A stretch of DNA of 37,090 bases from Chloroflexota bacterium (GTDB lineage: Bacteria > Chloroflexota > Dehalococcoidia > Lucifugimonadales > Lucifugimonadaceae), in the NCBI GenBank assembly GCA_027623655.1, contig JAQBVG010000013.1, positions 1 to 37,090 on the forward strand, written 5' to 3'. Each line of letters begins with the position of its first letter. The first letter of the stretch is position 1. A program made the position numbers and the translations under genes. Of this stretch, positions 26,404 to 33,773 are shown piece after piece. The notes under the pieces are model-generated. The model made no database searches. It had not been told where the DNA came from and worked only from the letters and a program-made list of their open reading frames with translations.

Positions 26404-28158
26404 ATGGCAATCAAATTCAGTGACTTATCGCCTGCCGAACAGCAGGAGTACCGAGAGCGAATGCGCCACTCCGCGGCGCATGTCCTGGCCGAGGCAGTGA
26501 CCAAACTATTTCCGGGCGCCCTGCTCACGATCGGACCACCGATCGATGACGGTTTTTTCTACGATTTCGCCGTTCCTGAGCCGTTCACCCCGGAGGACCT
26601 GGCAAAGATCGAACTCGAAATGCGGGAGTCGATCAAGGCCAACACCGAATTCGTTGAGCGGGAGACATCTCGAGACGAAGCACTGGAGTTAGTCAGGGAC
26701 AACCCCTACAAGGTCGAGATCCTTGAGGGAATTCCTGCCGACGAACGCGTAACGTTCTGCAGTCATTCCGACGGTGCGTTCGAGGACCTCTGTCGTGGGG
26801 GTCACGTCGAGCGCACCGGCGATATCAGGGCGTACAAACTGCTTTCAACAGCCGGGGCCTACTGGCGCGGCAATGAAAACAACACCATGCTTCAACGGGT
26901 TTACGGCACGGCCTGGGAGTCGCGAGATGCCCAGAAGGAGTACCTCCAGCGACGGGAAGAGGCCGAAAAACGTGACCACCGAAAACTTGGTCGTGCACTC
27001 GATCTGTTCTTCTTCGACCCGATTGCGCCAGCCAGCCCGTTCTTCTTGCCGAAGGGCGCCCAGGTGCTAAACAGCCTGATCGGGTACGTCAAAGAGCTGT
27101 ATCAGAAGTACGGCTACCAGGAGGTGATGACACCTCAGATTTTCAATACCGACCTCTGGAGAAAATCCGGCCACCTCGAGGCATACGCTGAAAACATGTA
27201 CTTCGTTGATGTCGATGACCGGGAGTTCGGCGTGAAGCCAATGAACTGTCCTGCTGCGGCAATGTTGTTTCAGGCGGACGCCAGAAGCTATCGAGAACTG
27301 CCCATGCGGCTTGCCGACTTTGGTCGGTTACACCGCAACGAGCGATCAGGGGTGACCCAGGGCCTGTTTAGAGTCCGTTCGATGGTGCAGGACGATGCTC
27401 ACATATTCTGTACCTTTGAACAGATTGGCCAGGAGATCAGCGCCTTCCTCGAAATGTTGGCCGAGTCGTACGGCGCCCTCGGCCTGGAAGGCCATCGATT
27501 CGAGCTGTCCCTGAGGCCCGAAAAACGCGTCGGAACGGACGAGATGTGGGATCAAGCCGAAGCGATACTGACCGAACTGCTCGACAACTCGGGACAGGCT
27601 TACACCGCCGAAGCCGGGGAGGGTGCGTTCTACGGTCCGAAGATCGATATATTCGTGCCAGATGCGCTGGGTCGTGACTGGCAACTTGGCACAGTGCAGC
27701 TCGATTTTTCGCTGCCTGAACGCTTCGACCTGGAGTACGCGGCCGAGGATGGGACCCGCAAGCGACCGGTCGTAATCCACCGGGCGATGTACGGGACGCT
27801 GGAGCGATTCCTGGGCGTCCTTATTGAGCACCTGGCCGGTGCATTCCCGCTCTGGCTGGCTCCGGTGCAGGTGGTAGTCGTGCCAATCGCCGATCGGCAC
27901 AACGACTTTTGCCGGACGGTTGGTGAAAAGCTACGAGCAAAGGGCTTAAGAGTAGAGGTGGACGATTCAAGCGATCGAATGAACTCCAAGATCAGACAGG
28001 CACAGTTGAAGAAAGTGCCTTACATGCTGGTTGCAGGTGATCGAGAGATCGAGGCAGGTGCAGTTGCGGTCCGCAGCCGTACCGGTGAGGATCTGGGGGC
28101 GAAACCGATTGACGAAGTACTCGAATTACTGATCGAGCAGGTCGCCACCAGGCACTGA
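26404..28158 (+). CDS. thrS: Threonyl-tRNA synthetase without TGS domain
   Basis: 584 residues from ATG 26404, which has GGAG at the right distance; an in-frame ATG at 26389 adds five residues and contains that GGAG. Numbering from 26389: the N2 editing domain begins almost at once (HSAAH, H27/H31; CRGGH, C135/H139), so the usual 60-residue N-terminal TGS domain is absent. The class II core follows with zinc ligands C287 (MNCP), H338 (DDAHIF) and H464 (HRAMYGTLERF), motif 2 around FGRLHRNERSG, and a complete anticodon-binding domain (about 480-585). It charges tRNA-Thr in the cytoplasm, and both editing and catalytic sites look functional. It has its own structured leader and follows tRNA-Val. 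Confidence 0.96.
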   Translation: MAIKFSDLSPAEQQEYRERMRHSAAHVLAEAVTKLFPGALLTIGPPIDDGFFYDFAVPEPFTPEDLAKIELEMRESIKANTEFVERETSRDEALELVRDNPYKVEILEGIPADERVTFCSHSDGAFEDLCRGGHVERTGDIRAYKLLSTAGAYWRGNENNTMLQRVYGTAWESRDAQKEYLQRREEAEKRDHRKLGRALDLFFFDPIAPASPFFLPKGAQVLNSLIGYVKELYQKYGYQEVMTPQIFNTDLWRKSGHLEAYAENMYFVDVDDREFGVKPMNCPAAAMLFQADARSYRELPMRLADFGRLHRNERSGVTQGLFRVRSMVQDDAHIFCTFEQIGQEISAFLEMLAESYGALGLEGHRFELSLRPEKRVGTDEMWDQAEAILTELLDNSGQAYTAEAGEGAFYGPKIDIFVPDALGRDWQLGTVQLDFSLPERFDLEYAAEDGTRKRPVVIHRAMYGTLERFLGVLIEHLAGAFPLWLAPVQVVVVPIADRHNDFCRTVGEKLRAKGLRVEVDDSSDRMNSKIRQAQLKKVPYMLVAGDREIEAGAVAVRSRTGEDLGAKPIDEVLELLIEQVATRH

Positions 28159-28207
28159 ATCGCGAAAATCTGGCTGAAACCACAGCCTGCAAAACCTCAT
28201 GAAAAAC

Positions 28208-28234
28208 AATAGGCACTCAATTTGACTGCCTATT
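28208..28234 (-). terminator. Inverted repeat behind thrS, terminator-shaped on the minus strand
   Basis: AATAGGCA (28208-28215) pairs with TGCCTATT (28227-28234) over an 11-nt loop. Read on the minus strand it is followed by GTTTTTC, the shape of an intrinsic terminator; on the plus strand there is no T-run. No minus-strand gene is seen to its right, so its role is unclear. Confidence 0.4.
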
Positions 28235-28250
28235 GCGCGCAGTGTAGCCT
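28222..28250 (+). promoter_or_regulatory. Candidate citrate synthase promoter
   Basis: TTGACT (28222-28227) and TAGCCT (28245-28250) are separated by 17 bp, about 140 bp before the start codon. The -10 match is moderate. Confidence 0.4.
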
Positions 28251-28393
28251 CGAACGGCCTTGTTACAGTTTGAACAATGACGAAATCGCCACCGAAAAAG
28301 TCGTCGCTCTCACTGACTCTCAAAAGCAATAATCAGGGCAGATTGGTGTCGGTTCAAAGCACGCCAGGCCGGTATACGGAATGACAGCCCAAT

Positions 28394-29533
28394 ATGAGCA
28401 CTGAAGACATCACTATCCATCGCGGGCTTTCCGGTGTTTACTTCGACCGTAGCGCCACGACCTTCATCGATGGTAAAGAGGGCGTCCTCGAGTATCGCGG
28501 CTACAACATCAACGAGTTGGCCGTGCATTCCACGTTTGAAGAAACCGGCTACCTGCTCATTCATGGTGAACTTCCGACTCAGGCGCAACTCGACGAATTT
28601 ACTGCCGAACTGAAGGCTGCGCGTGAGCTTCCCGAGCAGATTTTCGATGTGATCGAGATCGTAAAAGACTCGCATCCGATGGACGCCCTTCGCACCGCTG
28701 TTTCCGCCCTCGCATCTTTCGATCCCGACCGTAACGACAACTCGATCGAGGCCACAATTCACAAGGGGATGCGGCTTACTTCGCAGGTGCCTTTGATCGT
28801 TATGGCGCACCACAACATTCGAGATGGCAGGGATCCGATCAAGCCAAGAGATGATCTGAACCACGCCGGCAACTTCCTTTACATGATGGACGGCAAGGAG
28901 CCAAGCGAACAGGCGATCGACCTGATGGACAAGGATTTTGTCTTGCATGCGGACCACGGCTCCAATGCCTCGGCATTCACTGCCCGAGTGGTCGCCGGGA
29001 CCGCAGCCGATATACATGGCGCCGTCACTGCTGGTATTGCCGCTCTATCGGGACCGTCGCACGGCGGTGCTGCCGAGAACGTCATGCAGATGGCCAGGGA
29101 GATCGGCAAACCAGAGAACGCTGCAGCCTACGTGCAAAACCTGCTGTCGAATCGACAGCGCGTCATGGGATTCGGTCACAGGGTCTACAAAGCCGAGGAC
29201 CCGCGTGCCGGTCACCTTCGAGAAGGTGTAAAAAACCTGAGCGCTGAGATGGGACAGCCCGAGTGGTACCTGATTCTGGAAGCTGTAGTCAAAGCCATGC
29301 AGCCGTACGCACGCCGTGGAATCCACGTAAACGTCGACTTTTTCGCCGGGGTTATCTACTACCTGAACGGTGTGCCTCAGGACCTGTTCGTGCCGATTTT
29401 TGCGGTTGGACGTATTCCCGGCTGGACGATACAGGTAGTTGAGCAGTTCGAGCACAACATCTTGATCCGACCGCTCCTCAAGTACACGGGCGACCGCGAA
29501 CTTAAGTACGTTCCGATCTCTGAGCGGGGCTAG
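28394..29533 (+). CDS. gltA: Citrate synthase
   Basis: 379 residues, the short form typical of Gram-positive and many other bacteria. It condenses oxaloacetate with acetyl-CoA at the entry of the TCA cycle. The catalytic triad is visible: H223 in GPSHGGA, H262 in GFGHRVYK and D315 in NVDFFAG; the oxaloacetate-binding block LHADHGSNAS is also present (185-194). Activity as 2-methylcitrate synthase cannot be excluded by sequence, but no methylcitrate-pathway neighbour is present. The ATG at 28394 lacks a good ribosome-binding site. The gene ends at a strong terminator and appears to be a single transcription unit. Confidence 0.95.
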   Translation: MSTEDITIHRGLSGVYFDRSATTFIDGKEGVLEYRGYNINELAVHSTFEETGYLLIHGELPTQAQLDEFTAELKAARELPEQIFDVIEIVKDSHPMDALRTAVSALASFDPDRNDNSIEATIHKGMRLTSQVPLIVMAHHNIRDGRDPIKPRDDLNHAGNFLYMMDGKEPSEQAIDLMDKDFVLHADHGSNASAFTARVVAGTAADIHGAVTAGIAALSGPSHGGAAENVMQMAREIGKPENAAAYVQNLLSNRQRVMGFGHRVYKAEDPRAGHLREGVKNLSAEMGQPEWYLILEAVVKAMQPYARRGIHVNVDFFAGVIYYLNGVPQDLFVPIFAVGRIPGWTIQVVEQFEHNILIRPLLKYTGDRELKYVPISERG

Positions 29534-29572
29534 TCGCCCGCGGGACTCGATCAAGATTCGGCGGTAATATCA

Positions 29573-29598
29573 CGAGGTGCCATGCGCACCTCGTTTTT
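29573..29598 (+). terminator. Rho-independent terminator after citrate synthase
   Basis: CGAGGTGC (29573-29580) pairs perfectly with GCACCTCG (29586-29593) over a 5-nt loop, followed by five T. Confidence 0.92.
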
Positions 29599-29672
29599 GT
29601 TTCCAGCAAAATTTCTGGTTTGACCGGGCACCTGGATATTCAGGTCTTCGAGTCAGCTGGATTGTAGATAAC

Positions 29673-30962
29673 TTGACGCCACTGATACGCAGCTCCCTCG
29701 AACAACGACTGATAGAGCATATCGATCGCTACGGGCCGGTGACGTTCGAGGCGTTCATGGAAGCCGCGCTCTACGATGAGGAACACGGCTACTACCCGAC
29801 CCGACGACGGCAGCCCGGCGCCGCGCCGGTCGGCACCGAGGGTGATTACTTCACCAGCCCTGTGACCCATCCTGCGTTCGGGGCGCTGCTGGCGCTCCAG
29901 CTTCGAGAAATGTGGCAGTTGACTGGAAAGCCAACCGAGTTTGTGGCGGTTGAGATGGGTTCGGGTGACGGAGTCCTCAAGTCGGATGTCACCGAATACG
30001 TTGAAGCGGAGCTGGTCGACTTCGCAAAGTCGTTCCGGTATATCGCCACCGATCTTGTGCCTCCCGAGGGGCCTTCCGCAGTCGAGCGGGTGTCGGCTAT
30101 GCCAGCGGGCATCACGGGATGCGTTATTTCCAATGAACTACTCGACGCACTTCCTGTGAATCGATTCATCGTCCAGGCTGGCATGATCAAGGAGATCTTT
30201 GTCGGGTTCGAAAACGACAGGTTTGTCGAAGTGGTTGGAGATGTTGCCAATCCGGAGGTCGAGGCTATGGTCCAGCCGTTTCTCCGGTCACTTCCCGAAT
30301 CCTATCGTGGCGAGGTGAACCTTCGCCTGGGCTACTGGGCCGACTCGGTTTCGGCGGTGATCGACGATGGCTACGTAATCACCATCGACTACGGCTACGA
30401 CCGCCCCGACCTCTACGCACCGACTCGTGTCGATGGCTCGCTGCGTTGTTACTACCAGCACACACTCGGGCAGAATCCGCTGCGCAGAATCGGTAAACAG
30501 GACATAACCGCCCACGTCGATTTTACGACTGTCGATCACACGCTGATGGTCAACCGCTTTGGCAGGGTCGGGAAGGCAACCCAATCGAAGTTTTTAACAA
30601 ATATCGGGATCGAAGATTTCCTGAGCGACGTGCGCCGACTTCCGTCCAGTAGAAAGCTAACGAGAATCGAAGCGGAAGAGGAGATGGCAGGAATTGGTGC
30701 GTTGATCGACCCGAATGGATTGGGTCGGTTCCGCGTCGCTGTCCATTCCCGTGGGGCTCAGGCCAACGGAGAGGCCGCTTCTTCGCTCACCGGGCTAACT
30801 GATGGCGGCCCGCCACTAACCGGCGGGCACCCTGCGCCTCGGCTCGAATCGGCGAGGGCCAGTCATGCAAGGCTTCTTCGTGCTGGCAATCCCTTCTCGC
30901 AAACCCGCAAGCAGGTTGAACCTACGCCCACGTGGGAACAGCTGTTCAACGACGGGCAATAA
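29673..30962 (+). CDS. SAM-dependent methyltransferase, MidA/NDUFAF7 family
   Basis: The open frame extends to a GTG at 29577, but that codon lies in the stem of the citrate synthase terminator, so it is not a start. The TTG at 29673 begins the family-typical N-terminus (about 429 residues); no ATG occurs before the conserved FEAFMEAALYDEEHGYY block. The SAM site is EMGSGDG, and ISNELLDALPVNRF and VITIDYGYDRPDLY are family blocks. MidA/NDUFAF7 proteins methylate an arginine of a complex I subunit in mitochondria; the bacterial substrate is not established. A 65-residue Gly/Pro/Ser/Arg-rich C-terminal tail extends past the usual end. The 3' end overlaps the convergent Rid gene by 17 bp. Confidence 0.85.
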   Translation: MTPLIRSSLEQRLIEHIDRYGPVTFEAFMEAALYDEEHGYYPTRRRQPGAAPVGTEGDYFTSPVTHPAFGALLALQLREMWQLTGKPTEFVAVEMGSGDGVLKSDVTEYVEAELVDFAKSFRYIATDLVPPEGPSAVERVSAMPAGITGCVISNELLDALPVNRFIVQAGMIKEIFVGFENDRFVEVVGDVANPEVEAMVQPFLRSLPESYRGEVNLRLGYWADSVSAVIDDGYVITIDYGYDRPDLYAPTRVDGSLRCYYQHTLGQNPLRRIGKQDITAHVDFTTVDHTLMVNRFGRVGKATQSKFLTNIGIEDFLSDVRRLPSSRKLTRIEAEEEMAGIGALIDPNGLGRFRVAVHSRGAQANGEAASSLTGLTDGGPPLTGGHPAPRLESARASHARLLRAGNPFSQTRKQVEPTPTWEQLFNDGQ

Positions 30963-32076
30963 CAGCCTTCGCCTCGATCTCGACAACTACTTCCGGTCGC
31001 CCCAGGACCGGGACTCCTACGATCGTTGATGCGACGCCTCCCGATGGCAAAAACTGTTCAAGCGCAGAGATGGCCTCATTGAGTTCAACGCTGCCGCCGA
31101 CGACGTAGGTGCGTGCCTGGACCAGATCTCTCCATTCCCCCCCGAGCTCCGTTATCGCCCACTTGGTGATCTCTAAAGTGTCTTCGACCTGTGGGCCAAC
31201 CTCGGACGGATGCTGAACGATCTCGCCGGGTATTATCGAGGTGGTACCCGCGACATAAATAACGTCGCCGTCGCCGACCCGAACAGCCCGACAGTAGTTG
31301 TGATCGATTTCGAAGCTGCGCCCCGTGCGGAGGTTTGTGCGGCCGAGGTGGGCGTCCGCCACAGCTTCCAGTTCCAGGGTAAAGACGTGGCCGGGTTTAC
31401 CGACACCCGAAACGGCAATTCCTGCCGAAGTAGGAATCGAGTCTTCTTTGAAAGCCAGCCACTCGGGCGGATCGGGTTCGAACTGAACGTCGTGGCGCAT
31501 GAAGTGCCGGGTCGAAACGATGTCACCGCTCCCGATTCCGGCCTGGTTCATCAACCCCGACGCATCCTCGACGGCCTGTTTCACCTGCGTGGCTTTATCC
31601 GTGGCGGGGTCGCCCCGCAATCCGGATGTCCAGAGTTCTTGCCCCACCTGCACAGCAAGTGAACTTGAAGAGTCAAAATCTGACTCGTATCTCCTGGCGT
31701 TCGCACCGCCGCCAGCAACACCTTCCAGCTCAACCGACACTGCCGCCTCGCCGGGGAGGCTCGCGACTTCCACAACGCTGAGCGCAGGACCGGGGTGATT
31801 GAATACGACGCCATGTACCGACCTGAGCACTGCTTCGGCATCGATGTTCTCGGCCCGCGTGTGCCAGACCCGCGTCCTGGCGACATCGTCCGTTGAAAGA
31901 CCGCTGCTTCTCAGCAACTCAGCCAGCAACTGGAAAACGCGGTGAGATTCGGACTCCAGTCCTCCGATCCTGTCTGAAACGATCCCGGATGTGAAGAACC
32001 GGTTGCCGACCCGTACAGCAGCGGGAGCGCCGACGGGTAAAGGAGTTGCTGAAGAATAGATTTTGCGGTCTGGCAT
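30946..32076 (-). CDS. Triple-domain RidA/YjgF-like protein
   Basis: 376 residues made of three consecutive YjgF/RidA-like domains, about 15-121, 138-240 and 262-374. Each starts with V.VG..(I/L)(Y/W/F)(V/T)(S/A)G and ends with a VE(I/L)E(A/G)VA-type strand; family members are usually one domain of about 130 aa working as trimers. The Arg that binds the imine carboxylate in RidA enamine deaminases is absent: domain 1 reads GPALSVVEV where RidA has P-A-R, and domains 2 and 3 have no Arg there. So enamine deaminase activity is unlikely. The ATG at 32076 has no clear ribosome-binding site. It is divergent from the gcv operon across only about 100 bp. A pseudo-trimer on one chain is the simplest structural reading. 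Confidence 0.82.
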   Translation of the reverse strand: MPDRKIYSSATPLPVGAPAAVRVGNRFFTSGIVSDRIGGLESESHRVFQLLAELLRSSGLSTDDVARTRVWHTRAENIDAEAVLRSVHGVVFNHPGPALSVVEVASLPGEAAVSVELEGVAGGGANARRYESDFDSSSSLAVQVGQELWTSGLRGDPATDKATQVKQAVEDASGLMNQAGIGSGDIVSTRHFMRHDVQFEPDPPEWLAFKEDSIPTSAGIAVSGVGKPGHVFTLELEAVADAHLGRTNLRTGRSFEIDHNYCRAVRVGDGDVIYVAGTTSIIPGEIVQHPSEVGPQVEDTLEITKWAITELGGEWRDLVQARTYVVGGSVELNEAISALEQFLPSGGVASTIVGVPVLGRPEVVVEIEAKAVIARR

Positions 32077-32102
32077 GTCCGCTATGTTAGTTCAGATCGG
32101 GC

Positions 32103-32108
32103 TAGAAT
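32103..32108 (+). promoter_or_regulatory. Candidate -10 box of the gcv operon
   Basis: TAGAAT lies between the divergent Rid and gcvT genes and inside a GTTCAG-N16-CTGAAC inverted repeat. No good -35 is visible. There is no room or sequence for a glycine riboswitch. Confidence 0.35.
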
Positions 32109-32180
32109 TTACTGAACGTACCGTTGTGAAACCCCCGTCTTCTCGCCCTGTCTTCAATTCTCGTGTGTTCGGAGCCGATA

Positions 32181-33338
32181 TTGACCGATGAAAAGCTAAA
32201 AAAAACCGCACTCCATGCGACTCACGTCGCGGCGGGTGCGAGGATGGTGCCGTTCAGCGGTTGGGACATGCCGGTCCAGTACCCCGCGGGGATCATTGCC
32301 GAGGTCAACGCGGTCAGGAATTCGGCCGGAATATTCGACGTATCGCATATGCAACGGCTTATTTTCGAAGGCCCAGGCACTGAGGCGTATCTGGGGATCA
32401 TCCTTTCGGCGAACATGCCCGCGATCAAGATCGGCCGTTCCAAGTACAATTTCATCTGCAATGAACGCGGCGGGATTATCGATGACGCCCTTGTCTATCG
32501 AACAGCCGAGCACCGGTATCTCCTGGTAATCAACGCGGGTAACACTACTGTTGATCGCCGCTGGCTCGAAGCACATAAATCGGGATTGGCCGCTCTCACG
32601 AAAGATCCTGAATTCAGCGTTTCGATAGTTACCGACGAGACAGCGATGATCGCAATCCAGGGGCCTTCAGCAGTCGCGATCGTCGATGGCCTGACTGGCG
32701 GAGAGGCCTCTAAAATACGCAAGTTTCGAATCGGGAGGATGCATGTCGCTGGCATCGACGCCACACTCGCCAGGACCGGGTATACAGGGGAAGACGGCTT
32801 CGAGATAATCGTTCCTGCTGAACAGGGCCTGAAGCTCTGGTCGCTGTTGAAGGACGCTGGTGCGGTAGAGTGCGGCCTTGGAGCTCGCGATGTGTTGCGG
32901 CTTGAAGCCGGGCTGCCTCTCCACGGTAATGACCTTTCGACCGGTACGAACCCGTTCGAGGCAGGTTTCGATCGGTTCGCCTACTTCGAAGGCCCGGGCT
33001 GTATCGCTGCCGACGCACTGCGACGCATCTCAAAAACCGAACAAAAGCGTCAGCTTGTCGGTTTTAAAATGATAGGTCGTGGCATCCCACGCGCAGGCCT
33101 GAAAATATTCGCTCCATCAGCAAACACTGACGGCGAAAAACCAAACGTAATAGGAACCGTTACCTCGGGTACCCATTCGCCTACAGTTGACGGTGGAATT
33201 GGCATGGGCTACGTTGAGAAAAAGTACGCTGATACGGGCAGCCACATTGTTATTGATGTGCGTGGGCGACCGATTGAAGCCGAAATCGTTGAAATGCCCT
33301 TTTACAAACGAGAACAAGCGGCGGATAGCGCTGTTTAG
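32181..33338 (+). CDS. gcvT: Glycine cleavage system T protein (aminomethyltransferase)
   Basis: 385 residues from TTG 32181, which has GGAG six bases upstream; a GTG at 32163 would add six residues but has no ribosome-binding site. It transfers the methylene group from aminomethyl-lipoyl GcvH to tetrahydrofolate, releasing ammonia. Typical blocks are HVAAGARMVPFSGWDMPVQY at the start, the folate-site Asp in GGIIDDALVYR, GYTGEDGFEI, and GARDVLRLEAGLPLHGNDL. The C-terminal barrel is complete (GTVTSGTHSPTVDGGIGMGYV). It is the first gene of gcvT-gcvH-gcvPA-gcvPB. Confidence 0.96.
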   Translation: MTDEKLKKTALHATHVAAGARMVPFSGWDMPVQYPAGIIAEVNAVRNSAGIFDVSHMQRLIFEGPGTEAYLGIILSANMPAIKIGRSKYNFICNERGGIIDDALVYRTAEHRYLLVINAGNTTVDRRWLEAHKSGLAALTKDPEFSVSIVTDETAMIAIQGPSAVAIVDGLTGGEASKIRKFRIGRMHVAGIDATLARTGYTGEDGFEIIVPAEQGLKLWSLLKDAGAVECGLGARDVLRLEAGLPLHGNDLSTGTNPFEAGFDRFAYFEGPGCIAADALRRISKTEQKRQLVGFKMIGRGIPRAGLKIFAPSANTDGEKPNVIGTVTSGTHSPTVDGGIGMGYVEKKYADTGSHIVIDVRGRPIEAEIVEMPFYKREQAADSAV

Positions 33339-33385
33339 AAACTAATGTTGACCGATCTGCGATCAGTCGATAAACAGGAATGATG

Positions 33386-33760
33386 ATGTACCCGGACGAT
33401 CTCAAATACTCAAAAGAACACGAATGGGTGCGTGTCGACGGAAATATCGCTGAAATCGGTGTGACCGTCTTCGCTCAAGATTCGCTTGGCGACGTTGTGT
33501 TCGTTGAACTGCCGGAGGTTGGGACGAAGATCAGGCAGTTCGATAAGTTCGGCGAGATCGAGTCGGTGAAAGCGGTTAGTGACCTTTATTCACCGGTTGG
33601 TGGCACGGTAATCGAGGTCAACTCGAACACGGTCGACAGTCCCGAGACTGTAAACGACGATCCGTATGGCCGAGGTTGGTTGATAAAAGTCGAACTTGCC
33701 GACATTGGCCAGCTCGACGCGTTGATGGACTCCGAAACCTACGAATCGTCTCTGGAGTAA
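33386..33760 (+). CDS. gcvH: Glycine cleavage system H protein
   Basis: Three consecutive ATG codons (33380, 33383, 33386); AGGA just upstream favours the third, giving 124 residues. The lipoyl attachment lysine is in GEIESVKAVSDLYSPV (K62 from this start), and the fold is complete to the C-terminal TYESSLE. It shuttles the aminomethyl group between the P, T and L proteins. It lies 47 bp after gcvT and 13 bp before gcvPA. Confidence 0.97.
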   Translation: MYPDDLKYSKEHEWVRVDGNIAEIGVTVFAQDSLGDVVFVELPEVGTKIRQFDKFGEIESVKAVSDLYSPVGGTVIEVNSNTVDSPETVNDDPYGRGWLIKVELADIGQLDALMDSETYESSLE

Positions 33761-33773
33761 TCGTCACCACAAC

